Assembly (NCBI GenBank): GCA_963817905.1 | Contig: CAWFPS010000003.1 | Coordinates: 1,736,001-1,800,000 of the forward strand | Origin: VRUE01 sp963817905 | Lineage (GTDB): Bacteria > Actinomycetota > Thermoleophilia > Solirubrobacterales > 70-9 | Length of the DNA stretch: 64,000 nt | Direction of reading: 5' to 3' | Shown: piece after piece, positions 42,511-51,972 of the stretch | How positions within the stretch are numbered: position 1 is the first letter of the stretch | How the letters are laid out: every line of letters begins with the position of its first letter | Notes under the pieces: model-generated | Databases searched by the model: none | Told to the model about the DNA's origin: nothing | The model's input: the letters and a program-made list of their open reading frames with translations, nothing else | Program-made: the position numbers and the translations under genes

Positions 42511-44265
42511 TTAATTTTCTTTCTCCGACAGTTGATTCCTGTAAAGTTCTTTATAGTAGCCTTCAATACTGTTCAATTGTTCGTGTGTACCTTCCTGTAG
42601 AAGCATGCCATTTGCCAAGACTAGGATTTTGTCGGCATTTTTTGCCGATGAAACCCTGTGACTCACGATCAGGGTGGTTCGGTTGCGCGATGCTTTCTTA
42701 AGGTTCTGCAATATTTCTTCTTCCGTTTCGGTATCTACGGCCGAGAGACAATCATCAAAAAGATACATTTTTGGGTCTTTTAACAGCGCCCGGGCAATAG
42801 AGACCCGCTGTTTTTGGCCGCCACTTAACATAATCCCCCGTTCTCCTAAAATTGTTTCATATTGATTCGTGAAGCCCATTATATTGTCATGTACAACGGC
42901 GTTTTTGGCCGCCGTTATTACCTCTTCCAACGTGGCAGTTTCCTTCCCAAATTTAATATTGTTCTGAATGGTATCGGAAAACAGAAAGGCATCCTGTGGT
43001 ACGGCGCCAATGCTTTCACGCAAATTTTGAAGATTCAATTCCTTGATCGGTCGATCATCAATGTAAATTTCTCCTGATTGTATGTCATAAAGTCGGGCGA
43101 CCAAGTCCAAGATCGTAGACTTTCCCGAACCTGTCTTACCTAATATGGCCACTGTTTCCCCTTCATCGATAGTGAAAGAAATATTTTTAAGGGCCGTAAT
43201 CTTGGTGTCTTCATAGGTAAATGAAACATTTTTGAATTCGATTTTTCCCTTTATCGGAGTCTCTTCCTGCACGAGGTTTACAATTTCCGGTTTTTCCTTG
43301 AGGAATTCATTAATACGTTTTTGGGAAGCTTCGGCCCTTTGTACGATCGAGGTCAACCAGCCTACAATGGCTACAGGCCACGTCAACATATTCACATATA
43401 ATATAAATTCTGCGATGACTCCTACCGAGTCTATTTGTCCATTTAAATATTGTTTTCCGCCAATATATATAACAAAGATATTGCTGATCCCAATCAACAA
43501 TACCATCAATGGAAAAAACCAGGCATTGACCTTGGCGAGGTCCATACTTTTGTTTTTTCCGTCAATTGCCAGTAGCTTCAATTCATCGTTCACTTGTGGC
43601 TCTAGGACATAGGCCTTGATGACCGATACTCCTGAAAATGTTTCCTGGGTAAACGTCGATAAGGTTGATAAGAATTGTTGCACCTTGGTGCTTCTATGAT
43701 GTATAATAATACTTATTTGATAGATCAATACCGATAAAATAGGCAAAGGAATCAGCGCATACAAAGCAAGTTTAGGTGCTGTAATGAACATTATGGGAAC
43801 AATACAGGCAAATAATGTTATTGTATTGATGCCATACATAAGGGCCGGACCGGCATACATTCGAACTTGCCCCACATCTTCGCTAATTCGATTCATTAGG
43901 TCCCCTGTCCGGTTCTTTTTGTAAAAATTAAGACTGAGCAATTGGTAATGATCAAATACTTCATTTTTGAGGTCATATTCAATATACCGCGAGATATTGA
44001 TTATCGTTTGCCGCATCAAAAAAGTGAAAAAGCCAGAAAGCAAGGCTGCGCCTACAATAATAAGAATGAATTTTAGCAGTTCTTCTCGCGCGACCACCTC
44101 CGATATTTTGCCATTCATGAAATCCTCAACAGCCGTAACCGATTTATTGACATACCGGGGCAAGACCAAAGTGAATACCCTGGCGATGATCGTAATGACG
44201 ATACCCATCAATAATTTGAACCAATATTTTTTAAAGTACTTGTTTAAATATTTTAGTTCCTTCAT
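42511..44265 (-). CDS. ABC exporter (MsbA/MDR type, fused membrane and ATPase domains)
   Basis: A 584-residue half-transporter when started at ATG 44265 (MKELKYLNKYFKKYWFK); the ATG at 44310 adds a polar leader. Six membrane helices (residues ~15-310) are followed by the ATPase: Walker A LGKTGSGKST, signature LSGGQKQRVSIARAL, Walker B MYLFDDCLSAVD and H-loop IVSHRVSS. Note that Walker B has Asp-Cys where many have Glu-Pro/Glu-Ala at DE; the residue after the Walker B Asp is Asp, not Glu, suggesting altered ATPase chemistry unless it pairs with another subunit. Substrate unknown (lipid or drug). Confidence 0.92.
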   Translation of the reverse strand: MKELKYLNKYFKKYWFKLLMGIVITIIARVFTLVLPRYVNKSVTAVEDFMNGKISEVVAREELLKFILIIVGAALLSGFFTFLMRQTIINISRYIEYDLKNEVFDHYQLLSLNFYKKNRTGDLMNRISEDVGQVRMYAGPALMYGINTITLFACIVPIMFITAPKLALYALIPLPILSVLIYQISIIIHHRSTKVQQFLSTLSTFTQETFSGVSVIKAYVLEPQVNDELKLLAIDGKNKSMDLAKVNAWFFPLMVLLIGISNIFVIYIGGKQYLNGQIDSVGVIAEFILYVNMLTWPVAIVGWLTSIVQRAEASQKRINEFLKEKPEIVNLVQEETPIKGKIEFKNVSFTYEDTKITALKNISFTIDEGETVAILGKTGSGKSTILDLVARLYDIQSGEIYIDDRPIKELNLQNLRESIGAVPQDAFLFSDTIQNNIKFGKETATLEEVITAAKNAVVHDNIMGFTNQYETILGERGIMLSGGQKQRVSIARALLKDPKMYLFDDCLSAVDTETEEEILQNLKKASRNRTTLIVSHRVSSAKNADKILVLANGMLLQEGTHEQLNSIEGYYKELYRNQLSEKEN

Positions 44266-44394
44266 TCGGCTTTTGTGAGCTATGGGGATCGTTTTCCCGT
44301 TACGTGCCAAAGATAATGGTTTGCGTTAAAATCAAATGTTATTAAATACATAAGATAAAACTTTACAACTAGCACCCCATATTAAATAGATTGT

Positions 44395-44402
44395 TATTTT
44401 TG
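44395..44402 (+). promoter_or_regulatory. -7 box of the nusB operon
   Basis: TATTTTTG matches TAnnTTTG and lies 43 bp upstream of the nusB ATG. No good TTG at the -33 distance. Confidence 0.5.
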
Positions 44403-44445
44403 CGCTGTGAAACTTGGCCGAAATCGTATCTAAAGTTCTTTTAAA

Positions 44446-45393
44446 ATGCTTACAAGAAGGCATATTCGGGTTAAAGTGATGCAATGCATCTATGCTTTGA
44501 CCCAATCCAAGGATGATTCCCTTGAAAAACAGGAGAAATTCCTAATGATGAGCATTGAGAACATGTATACACTATATTTGTTGATGTTGAGCCTGTTGGC
44601 CGAAGTACACCTAATGGCGATTAGCCAGCTGAAACTTTCCTCAAAAAAATACCTTTTAAGTACTTCCGACAGTTATCCCAATAAAGAGAAATTTGCCAAC
44701 AATCGCCTGCTACGTCAAATTTCAGGTAACGGCCAATTAAGTGATGCACTGGCCAAACGAAAGCTTAAAAATTGGTATCTCAATGAGGAATATGTTAAAT
44801 TGATCTACAAGGAAATTGTGGAAAGCGATATGTATTCTGCCTATATGATGACGCCTAATAGTACCTATCAAGATGATAGGGACTTTGTAATTCTCCTGTA
44901 TAAGGATATCATCGCACCCAACGAAAAGATTTACGAATATTTTGAAGATGATAAATTAACATGGGTCGACGACTTCCCCATTGTAAATACGTTTATTGTC
45001 AAACAATTCAAAAAAGTGAAGGAAACCCATAATGAATCCTTCTTCCTGCCAAAACTATTAAAAGACGAGGAAGATGCCCAATATGCCAAAAAACTTTTGG
45101 ACAAAACGCTTTTGAACGATGCCCAATGGGTACAGGAAATTGAAGGAAAGACACCGAACTGGGATAAAGATCGGATTGCCGAAATAGATGCCATCCTCCT
45201 TAAGATGGCTATTTGTGAACTTTTGAACTTCCCGTCGATCCCTGAAAAAGTTACCATTAATGAGTTTTTGGAAATCGCAAAGGAGTATTCTACGCCGAAA
45301 AGCAGCATTTTCATTAACGGGGTATTAGACAAGCTCGTAAAAGAATATAAAAGCGAAGGAAAACTAAAAAAAATAGGCAGGGGCCTGTTGTGA
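44446..45393 (+). CDS. nusB: transcription antitermination factor NusB (long Bacteroidota form)
   Basis: A 315-residue protein. The N-terminus MLTRRHIRVKVMQCIYALTQ and the C-terminal NusB-fold motif DRIAEIDAILLKMAICELL with NEFLEIAKEYSTPKSSIFINGVLDKLVKEY (described as residues ~275-305) are clear. It is about twice the length of E. coli NusB, with an inserted helical region, as is normal in this phylum. NusB with NusE binds boxA RNA and aids rRNA transcription. It is the first gene of a nusB-DUF1573-yajC operon. Confidence 0.95.
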   Translation: MLTRRHIRVKVMQCIYALTQSKDDSLEKQEKFLMMSIENMYTLYLLMLSLLAEVHLMAISQLKLSSKKYLLSTSDSYPNKEKFANNRLLRQISGNGQLSDALAKRKLKNWYLNEEYVKLIYKEIVESDMYSAYMMTPNSTYQDDRDFVILLYKDIIAPNEKIYEYFEDDKLTWVDDFPIVNTFIVKQFKKVKETHNESFFLPKLLKDEEDAQYAKKLLDKTLLNDAQWVQEIEGKTPNWDKDRIAEIDAILLKMAICELLNFPSIPEKVTINEFLEIAKEYSTPKSSIFINGVLDKLVKEYKSEGKLKKIGRGLL

Positions 45394-45436
45394 AAAATAT
45401 TTTCTAATTTTGCGACTAAATAAAAAAGTATACCAT

Positions 45437-45910
45437 ATGAAAAAAGCAGTTTTATCTTTGGGTCTATTATCGATCTTCGCTTTAATTTCCTGTAAGGAAA
45501 ATGCAAGCAGTAAAATTAAGACCGATAACGTGGCCGTTGCGGCCGAGCGTGACCAAGCAGCAAAAAACCTACCTGTGATGGAATTCGAAGAATCAGAACA
45601 TGATTTCGGAACGATCGAACAAGGTACGCCTCAAGAAACGATATTTACGTTTACCAATACCGGCAATGCGCCATTGATCATAGCAGACGCTAAGAGCACT
45701 TGTGGATGCACCGTTCCTAAAAAACCAGATGCGCCGATCGCTCCAGGGGAAAAAGGTGAATTGTTGGTGAAGTTCAATGGCACAGGTAATGGTCCGGTAA
45801 CGAAAACGATAACTGTAACTGCCAACACCGAGAAAGGCCAGGAACTTTTGAGAATAAAGGCCTTTGTAAACCCTAAAGGAGCCGCTCCTGCAGGTCCGGT
45901 TGCACAATAA
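45437..45910 (+). CDS. DUF1573 domain lipoprotein
   Basis: Starting at ATG 45437 gives 157 residues with a lipobox (FALISC, Cys near residue 18); the frame is open upstream to 45410, but that would bury the signal. The DUF1573 part has EFEESEHDFGTIEQGTPQE, FTNTGNAPLIIADAKSTCGC and VPKKPDAPIAPGEKGELLVKF, an immunoglobulin-like domain common in Bacteroidota. Role unknown; its place between nusB and yajC is conserved in many flavobacteria as far as I recall. Ends AAPAGPVAQ. Confidence 0.9.
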   Translation: MKKAVLSLGLLSIFALISCKENASSKIKTDNVAVAAERDQAAKNLPVMEFEESEHDFGTIEQGTPQETIFTFTNTGNAPLIIADAKSTCGCTVPKKPDAPIAPGEKGELLVKFNGTGNGPVTKTITVTANTEKGQELLRIKAFVNPKGAAPAGPVAQ

Positions 45911-45939
45911 ATACTAACTAATAATTTAATAATTATAGA

Positions 45940-46227
45940 ATGGGTGATATAGGACAGTTCCTGCCGATGATTCTTATTTTTGTGGTGGCTTATTTTTTTA
46001 TGATTCGACCACAGATGAAGCGGTCGAAAGATGAAAAGAAATTTGCAGCCGAATTGAAGCGGGGGGATCGCGTAGTCACCAAAAGTGGTCTGCATGGAAA
46101 GGTGTTGGATTTGAACGATAGTGACTTTACATGTATCATCGAGACCATGGCCGGAAAATTAAAATTTGACCGCTCGGCCATTTCAATGGAAATGAGCAAA
46201 AAATTGAATGCTCCCGAAAAGAAATAA
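45940..46227 (+). CDS. yajC: preprotein translocase accessory subunit YajC
   Basis: A 95-residue protein with one N-terminal membrane helix (FLPMILIFVVAYFFMIRPQ) and a cytoplasmic domain with KRSKDEKKFAAELKRGDRVV, TKSGLHGKVLDLND and FDRSAISMEM. YajC associates with SecDF-SecYEG. It ends the nusB operon, followed 20 bp later by a strong terminator. Confidence 0.96.
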   Translation: MGDIGQFLPMILIFVVAYFFMIRPQMKRSKDEKKFAAELKRGDRVVTKSGLHGKVLDLNDSDFTCIIETMAGKLKFDRSAISMEMSKKLNAPEKK

Positions 46228-46247
46228 GCAAGGACCCATACATTAGA

Positions 46248-46280
46248 AAAGCGCCGATCATAAGTCGGCGCTTTTTTTTT
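46248..46280 (+). terminator. intrinsic terminator after yajC
   Basis: AAAGCGCCGA (46248-46257), a 7-nt loop, TCGGCGCTTT with a tail of nine T in all. Confidence 0.95.
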
Positions 46281-46332
46281 GGATCATTCTCTAAAAATAA
46301 GTATATTCATAGATTCATTTAAATATACGACC

Positions 46333-47682
46333 ATGTATCAAAATCGACGAGACTTTCTACAAAAGGGTACCTTGGCATTGGCAGGTGCCGGCGCTTCTTT
46401 TTTATTCCCAATGGAACTTTTGGCAACGATGCGAAGGAAAGTCGGCCCAAATGATCAAATTAATGTAGGCTTGGTCGGCTGTAATGGTATGGGCTTTAGT
46501 GATCTAAGTTCTATGCTCAAAATAAGTGAAGTGAATGTTATTGCGCTATGTGATGTTGACGAGAATGTACTTAAAAGAAGAACCGAAGATCTTAACAAAG
46601 CCGGGATTAAAAAGCCCATATGGTATAGGGATTATCGAAAGCTCTTAGAAAACAAAGATGTTGATGTCATTATAGTCGGCACTCCTGATCATTGGCATTG
46701 CCTGATACTTACCGATGCGTTGCAAGCCGGCAAAGACGTTTACTGTGAGAAGCCGATCGCTAATTCGATAGAGGAGGCTAATATCATGTTGAACTATGTT
46801 GGCGCCAGTGATCGGATGGTCCAGATTGGCCAGTGGCAGCGCAGCCAGCCTCATTTCTTGGAAGCTATCAATTTTGTTCATTCCGGTAAGTTGGGAAATA
46901 TCCGCTTGGCCAAGGCATGGGCCTATCAGGGATGGATGAAACCCGTTCCCATTATGCCCGACGGGCCTGCACCGGAAGGTGTTGATTATGCCATGTGGTT
47001 GGGGCCTGCCCTGCAACGACCCTTCAATCAAAACCGATTCCATTTTAATTTTAGATGGTTCTGGGACTATGCCGGTGGACTTATGACCGATTGGGGCGTG
47101 CACCTTATTGACTATGCCCTATACGGGATGAAGGCCGGAACCCCGAAATCGGTGATGGCGTTAGGCGGTAAATTTGCCTATCCCGATGATGCTTCCGAAA
47201 CTCCCGATACCCTGCAGACCGTGTATGAATATGATAAATTTTCTATTCTTTGGGAGCATGCTACGGGAATCGATGGCGGCAACTATGGCCGCAATCACGG
47301 TATCGCATTTATTGGAAACAATGGCACTTTGGTTTTAGACCGGGCAGGTTGGGAAGTTATTCCAGAACGTGAATTTGCGGGTTGGGGAAAGGAAGGGACC
47401 CCAAAAATGGAAGCCATACCCTTACAAAAAGGGGAGGGAAGCGGACTTGATCTCCACACTAAGAATTTTATCGAGGCGGTCAAAAGTCGAGACGCTTCGA
47501 AATTGCATGCCCCAATCAAGGTAGGCTATGATGCAGCCTTGGTTTCCCATATGGGCAATGTAGCCTTTAAGACGGGGGATCGAATTTATTGGGATACGAC
47601 TACCGGAAAATTTAAACAGGAAGCCGCCAATGAATTTATAAAAGCCAAGTATCACAATGGTTGGAAATTGCCAATGGTGTAA
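46333..47682 (+). CDS. Gfo/Idh/MocA family oxidoreductase with Tat signal
   Basis: A 449-residue protein. The ATG at 46333 directly starts a twin-arginine signal (NRRDFLQKGTLALAGAGASF); the frame is open upstream to 46279, which overlaps the terminator. The Rossmann part has INVGLVGCNGMGFSDLSSM, ALCDVDENVLKRRTE, VIIVGTPDHWHCLI and the catalytic EKP (DVYCEKPIANS). The C-terminal domain has NFHFNFRWFWDYAGGLMTDW and GVHLIDYALYG. It likely oxidises or isomerises a sugar derivative in the periplasm with a bound NAD(P). Stand-alone; convergent with pepT. Confidence 0.93.
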   Translation: MYQNRRDFLQKGTLALAGAGASFLFPMELLATMRRKVGPNDQINVGLVGCNGMGFSDLSSMLKISEVNVIALCDVDENVLKRRTEDLNKAGIKKPIWYRDYRKLLENKDVDVIIVGTPDHWHCLILTDALQAGKDVYCEKPIANSIEEANIMLNYVGASDRMVQIGQWQRSQPHFLEAINFVHSGKLGNIRLAKAWAYQGWMKPVPIMPDGPAPEGVDYAMWLGPALQRPFNQNRFHFNFRWFWDYAGGLMTDWGVHLIDYALYGMKAGTPKSVMALGGKFAYPDDASETPDTLQTVYEYDKFSILWEHATGIDGGNYGRNHGIAFIGNNGTLVLDRAGWEVIPEREFAGWGKEGTPKMEAIPLQKGEGSGLDLHTKNFIEAVKSRDASKLHAPIKVGYDAALVSHMGNVAFKTGDRIYWDTTTGKFKQEAANEFIKAKYHNGWKLPMV

Positions 47683-47697
47683 GGGTCGGAAATCAAA

Positions 47698-48927
47698 CTA
47701 GAACGATTTTTGGGCCGTAATCTCGCAGATTTTTACAATAACCTCAATTGCTTTTTGCATACTTTCTACCGGAACATATTCATATTTACCATGAAAGTTG
47801 TGCCCGCCGGCAAATATGTTCGGACAAGGTAACCCCATAAAACTTAGTTGTGACCCATCGGTGCCGCCCCGAATGGGCTTAATTATGGGAACAACACCAA
47901 CGGCCTCCATAGCTTCTTTGGCGATATCCACAATATATACTACGGGTTCTATCTTTTCGCGCATATTGTAGTATTGATCTTCGATTTCCAAGGTGATGCA
48001 ATCGTTGTACAATCGATTCAATTTTTCAACCAGTTTCGTCAAAAATTCCTTGCGTCCCAGAAAATCTTCCTTATCATGATCGCGGATAATCAGTTCAAGT
48101 ACGGTTAGTTCAATTTCTCCTTTTATATGATGAATGTGAAAGAATCCTTGTCTTTTTGAAGTATGCTGGGGTGTTTCCGAGGCAGGGATGGCCATCATGA
48201 ATTCATTGGCAATGCTAATGGCATTTACCATTTTATTCTTAGCATATCCTGGATGTACACTTTTTCCTTTAATCGTAACCTTGGCCTTCGCCGCATTGAA
48301 ATTCTCATATTCAAGTTCGCCAACTTGACTGCCATCGATGGTGTAGGCCCAGTCTGCCCCAAATTTTTTCACATTGAAATTATGGGCGCCACGACCGATT
48401 TCCTCATCTGGGGTAAAACCTACTTTTATGGTACCATGTTTGATTTCCGGATGTTTGATAAGATATTCCATGGCTGTGACGATTTCCGTAAGACCGGCTT
48501 TATCATCCGCCCCAAGTAAAGTGGTGCCATCAGTTGTAATTAAGGTATTACCTTTGTACAGTAATAAATCCTCAAAATATTCAGGGGATAAAACAATATG
48601 TTCTTTTTCATTGAGCAGAATGTCTTTACCATCATAGTCCCTAATGATCTGGGGTTTGACATTCACAGCCGTAAAATCAGGAGAAGTGTCAAAGTGGGCG
48701 ATAAAACCAATGATCGGAACCGCTTTTTGGAGATTGGAAGGAAGCGTCGCCGTAACGTATGCCTTTTCATCAATGGCAACATTCAGCATGCCGATGGTTT
48801 TAAGCTCGTCAACGAGTTTACGGGCCAGAATAAATTGCTTCTCCGTACTAGGCGTGGAATCTGAATTGGGATTGCTTTGGGTGTCGATTGTTATGTAGCT
48901 TATAAACCGATCTATTATGTGCTGCAT
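47698..48927 (-). CDS. pepT: peptidase T (tripeptide aminopeptidase)
   Basis: A 409-residue cytoplasmic M20B zinc peptidase that removes N-terminal residues from tripeptides. Zinc ligands and catalytic residues are in place: IGFIAHFDTSPDF (His, Asp), TLLGADDKAGLTEIV (bridging Asp), VGFTPDEEIGRGAHNF (catalytic Glu and metal Glu), WAYTIDGSQVGEL and the late His in FAGGHNFHGKYE. The dimerisation lid with KGKSVHPGYAKNKMVNA is also typical. It is divergent from the following small exported-protein gene. Confidence 0.96.
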   Translation of the reverse strand: MQHIIDRFISYITIDTQSNPNSDSTPSTEKQFILARKLVDELKTIGMLNVAIDEKAYVTATLPSNLQKAVPIIGFIAHFDTSPDFTAVNVKPQIIRDYDGKDILLNEKEHIVLSPEYFEDLLLYKGNTLITTDGTTLLGADDKAGLTEIVTAMEYLIKHPEIKHGTIKVGFTPDEEIGRGAHNFNVKKFGADWAYTIDGSQVGELEYENFNAAKAKVTIKGKSVHPGYAKNKMVNAISIANEFMMAIPASETPQHTSKRQGFFHIHHIKGEIELTVLELIIRDHDKEDFLGRKEFLTKLVEKLNRLYNDCITLEIEDQYYNMREKIEPVVYIVDIAKEAMEAVGVVPIIKPIRGGTDGSQLSFMGLPCPNIFAGGHNFHGKYEYVPVESMQKAIEVIVKICEITAQKSF

Positions 48928-48985
48928 CGATATAATTTTTGGACAAAAATACTGTTTAAACTATAGCAATATGCTACACAAGATT

Positions 48986-49426
48986 ATGTACTTTAAAATT
49001 CGTATTCTCTTTTCCGCAATCTTATTTTCATGCTTTTTGGCGCATGCCCAAAAGTGTTCCTTAAATATTGGTGGTGAAGATTCACAGGTTATCGTTGGAA
49101 TATTTCAACTGAGCGATGATCAGCAAGTGGCCCTTCAGGATATCAAGGCCCATCTGGCTTGGGAGACTGGTCAAATCGAGGTAGCGATTCAAAAACTAGT
49201 GAAGGAACATCCGCAGAGCACCCAGGAAGAATTGATGGTCCTGGCAAAGAAGTATCGCGAACTACAACTCAAAATGGTCAATACCATACTCGATGGCGAT
49301 AAAAAACTTTTGGCTACTTTTAACCCCAAACAATATCAACGTTATATGTCTTTATGTAAGGAGGCCTTACGGGAACCACTACAAATCGACCCCGTTCCAT
49401 TAAAGAATGTTCCTGATCCAGAATAA
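48986..49426 (+). CDS. exported helical protein (Spy/CpxP-like length)
   Basis: With the ATG at 48986 the protein has 146 residues and begins a signal peptide (MYFKIRILFSAILFSCFLAHAQ); ATG 48971 is an equal alternative. The mature part is two or three charged helices (LSDDQQVALQDIKAHLAWE; MVLAKKYRELQLKMVNTIL) ending in a Pro-rich tail. The layout, with a helix ending in LLATFNPKQYQRYMSL, resembles periplasmic LTXXQ/Spy-like proteins, but no LTxxQ motif is seen, so this is only a structural hint. Confidence 0.6.
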   Translation: MYFKIRILFSAILFSCFLAHAQKCSLNIGGEDSQVIVGIFQLSDDQQVALQDIKAHLAWETGQIEVAIQKLVKEHPQSTQEELMVLAKKYRELQLKMVNTILDGDKKLLATFNPKQYQRYMSLCKEALREPLQIDPVPLKNVPDPE

Positions 49427-49486
49427 AGGGGAAGCCGCTTTCGCATTAAATTCGTAAGGATACTCGAAATACTTAAACGAAGTTTG

Positions 49487-49494
49487 TATTTTTG
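49487..49494 (+). promoter_or_regulatory. -7 box of pyrD
   Basis: TATTTTTG matches TAnnTTTG, 20 nt before the ATG at 49515. A TTTG directly in front of it is too close to be its -33 box. Confidence 0.5.
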
Positions 49495-49514
49495 GCGAAA
49501 TCCTACTGAATTTC

Positions 49515-50567
49515 ATGTATAAAATTCTAATTCGTCCCATTCTTTTCTTATTTGATGCAGAAACGGTGCATCAGATGACATTTTATCTCATTAAGACCTT
49601 TTCTAAATTGGGTCTCGGTCCGATTATAAGATCCGCTTATGTTGAAAAAGACTCACGCCTGGAGCGTACGGTTTTTGGATTGAAATTCACCAATCCGGTC
49701 GGCTTGGCGGCTGGTTTCGATAAGGATGCAAAATTATTCAATGAACTCGCTAATTTTGGATTTGGCTTTGTAGAAATCGGGACACTCACCCCGAAACCAC
49801 AGGAAGGGAATCCTAAGAAAAGATTATTCCGCCTGAAGGTCGATGAAGCGATTATCAATCGGATGGGGTTTAATAATGATGGGGTTTTTGATGCGGTCGA
49901 GCGATTGAAGAAAAAACACAAAGTACTTATTGGAGGGAATATCGGAAAAAATAAATCGACCCCGAATGACGAGGCCATCAAAGACTACCTCATTTGTTTT
50001 GATGCCCTATTTGAATTTGTAGACTATTTTGTGGTAAACGTAAGTAGCCCGAATACCCCTGGACTGCGTGAGCTTCAGGAAAAAGAACCTTTAATGGCCT
50101 TATTAAAGGAACTTAAAAAGGAGAATGAAAAGTGCGCAATTGCGAACCGTTCCAAAATCAAACCAATTTTATTAAAGATTTCCCCAGACCTTACAAACGA
50201 TCAACTAAATGACATCATAACCATCGTTGTGGCTACTAAGATCGATGGTGTTATCGCCACCAATACGACGATTCAGCGCATCAATTTAAAGTCAGACTTG
50301 GTGAATACCGAGGAAAAAGGAGGCCTAAGTGGAAAACCCTTGGCACATCGAAGTACCGAAGTTATAAGATATCTCTCCGAGAAAAGCGAAAAAGCCTTTC
50401 CAATCATTGGGGTAGGAGGTATCCATTCCCCGGAAGATGCCGTGGAAAAAATCGAAGCCGGTGCTGATCTTGTTCAAATTTATACCGGGTTTATCTATGA
50501 AGGACCGAGTTTGGTCAAAATGATAAATAAGGAACTGCTTAAACGGTATGAAATGAGTGGCGCGTAA
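49515..50567 (+). CDS. pyrD: dihydroorotate dehydrogenase (quinone), class 2
   Basis: A 350-residue class-2 enzyme that oxidises dihydroorotate to orotate and passes electrons to quinone, in pyrimidine synthesis. It has the N-terminal membrane-contacting helices (residues 1-40, MYKILIRPILFLFDAETVHQ), the flavin site GLAAGFDKDAKL, GFVEIGTLTPKPQEGNPKKR, INRMGFNNDG, the catalytic Ser in VNVSSPNTPGLR (class 2 uses Ser), KISPDL, TNTT and GVGGI. Single gene with its own -7 box; convergent with the Dabb gene. Confidence 0.97.
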   Translation: MYKILIRPILFLFDAETVHQMTFYLIKTFSKLGLGPIIRSAYVEKDSRLERTVFGLKFTNPVGLAAGFDKDAKLFNELANFGFGFVEIGTLTPKPQEGNPKKRLFRLKVDEAIINRMGFNNDGVFDAVERLKKKHKVLIGGNIGKNKSTPNDEAIKDYLICFDALFEFVDYFVVNVSSPNTPGLRELQEKEPLMALLKELKKENEKCAIANRSKIKPILLKISPDLTNDQLNDIITIVVATKIDGVIATNTTIQRINLKSDLVNTEEKGGLSGKPLAHRSTEVIRYLSEKSEKAFPIIGVGGIHSPEDAVEKIEAGADLVQIYTGFIYEGPSLVKMINKELLKRYEMSGA

Positions 50568-50587
50568 TCAAGCCTTTAAAGTTTCAT

Positions 50588-51010
50588 TTAGTTCGCCCAG
50601 TAATCGATTACCAATACATCGTCTAAAATCGGTGATAACAGCGCACCGAATGCCTTATGGTCTGGATGTGGTAGATAGATTGCACGATCCTCCTCGCTTT
50701 TGAAGGTCAGAAAAAAGCAATGAGTAAATCCCTTTGCCAATCCTTCCGGGCTATTATTTAGGCCCCATTCATAGGATACGATTTGAGGAATTTTAGAAGG
50801 AAGGGCCTTGAAAGCCGCTTCCACTTCCTTCACTTTTTCAGGCGCTGCTCCTTCCTTAAACTTGAAAAGGACAACATGTCGCAGCAGGCTATCATGAATT
50901 TTTGACATTATTTGGTGTTGAGATGTTACTTCAATGTTCGAAGAAGCAGGACCAAAACTCACTGAAATCCCCGAAAAAACTACAAGCGCTAAAAGAACTA
51001 TTCTTTTCAT
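50588..51010 (-). CDS. exported Dabb (stress-responsive alpha/beta-barrel) protein
   Basis: A 140-residue protein with a predicted signal peptide (MKRIVLLALVVFSGISVSFG) followed by a Dabb domain: LLRHVVLFKFKEGAAPEKVKE, YEWGLNNSPEGLAKGFTHCFFLTF and RAIYLPHPDHKAFGALL. Dabb domains are small ferredoxin-like dimers. They are often cytoplasmic; here it is exported, as in several Bacteroidota. Function unknown. A 260-bp AT-rich gap without genes follows before the LysE gene. Confidence 0.9.
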   Translation of the reverse strand: MKRIVLLALVVFSGISVSFGPASSNIEVTSQHQIMSKIHDSLLRHVVLFKFKEGAAPEKVKEVEAAFKALPSKIPQIVSYEWGLNNSPEGLAKGFTHCFFLTFKSEEDRAIYLPHPDHKAFGALLSPILDDVLVIDYWAN

Positions 51011-51270
51011 AGATACTATTTAATTAATTTTTGAATGTGCATTTTGACCCCGATGAACGATTCATGAAGTTAGTAAGATGTTTGTCATACGATTACGATA
51101 TACAGAATTCCTAGAAAACAAGTAGACCATAGCTCCAGGGAATCGTACACCCTATTTACTGGAGCATTCGGGCCAACAAACTTTTCTCAGGATACAAATT
51201 ATGGAAAGATATAAAAAATCAGGGTTAATCGTGTGGAATTTGTATTTTTCTGTTCTCAAAAAACAACGGA

Positions 51271-51900
51271 TTGAACTACGACATTCTTTCTGCATTTATG
51301 ATTGCAACGGCGGCCTTGGCCATAGCACCTGGACCGGATAACATTTATGTACTAATGCAGAGCGTCGTGCATGGTAAAAAGTACGGTTTCGCAACTGCGG
51401 CAGGTCTTATTTCGGGTTGTTTGGTGCATACTAGTTTGTTGGCCTTCGGAATATCGGCTGTCATTAAAAACAATGACAGTATTTTTTTTGGTATCAAAGT
51501 ATTCGGAGCACTTTATCTATTTTTTTTGGCCTATAAGGTATTTCGTGCAGGCGCTTCATTGCAACTCATAGATAGCGCCAATGTGCCAAAAAAGTCATTG
51601 GGAAAATTATTCCAACAAGGATTTATCATGAACGTACTCAATCCGAAGGTGACCATATTCTTTTTAGCTTTTTTTCCCGGATTTTTGTTTAGTGAAACAA
51701 TGCCGCCATTTTTTCAATTTTATATTTTGGGACTTATTTTTATGGGCATTGCAGGGATTATTTTTGCGCTTATCGCCTTCCTATCAGGTGGTATCTCAAA
51801 ATATTTTAAAACCCATGCCAAGGCCGGTTTATTTTTGAAATGGATGCAAATAACCGTGTTCATCGGGATTGGAATCTACCTTCTATTATCTGATAAATAG
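51271..51900 (+). CDS. LysE/RhtB family amino-acid exporter
   Basis: A 209-residue membrane protein with six helices. The start is TTG 51271 (NYDILSAFMIATAALAIAPGPDN): the GPDN motif near residue 22 is the family hallmark, and no in-frame ATG lies before it. NPKVTIFFLAFFPGFL near residue 125 is the second hallmark. Family members export amino acids such as Lys, Thr or homoserine lactones; the substrate here is unknown. The HMG-CoA-lyase gene follows. Confidence 0.93.
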   Translation: MNYDILSAFMIATAALAIAPGPDNIYVLMQSVVHGKKYGFATAAGLISGCLVHTSLLAFGISAVIKNNDSIFFGIKVFGALYLFFLAYKVFRAGASLQLIDSANVPKKSLGKLFQQGFIMNVLNPKVTIFFLAFFPGFLFSETMPPFFQFYILGLIFMGIAGIIFALIAFLSGGISKYFKTHAKAGLFLKWMQITVFIGIGIYLLLSDK

Positions 51901-51972
51901 TACTAATTTTGTGAAGCAACCTTGGTAGGGATCGCTGTCAAAAGCTTGTCTATCCTTGTCGAATACGATTTC

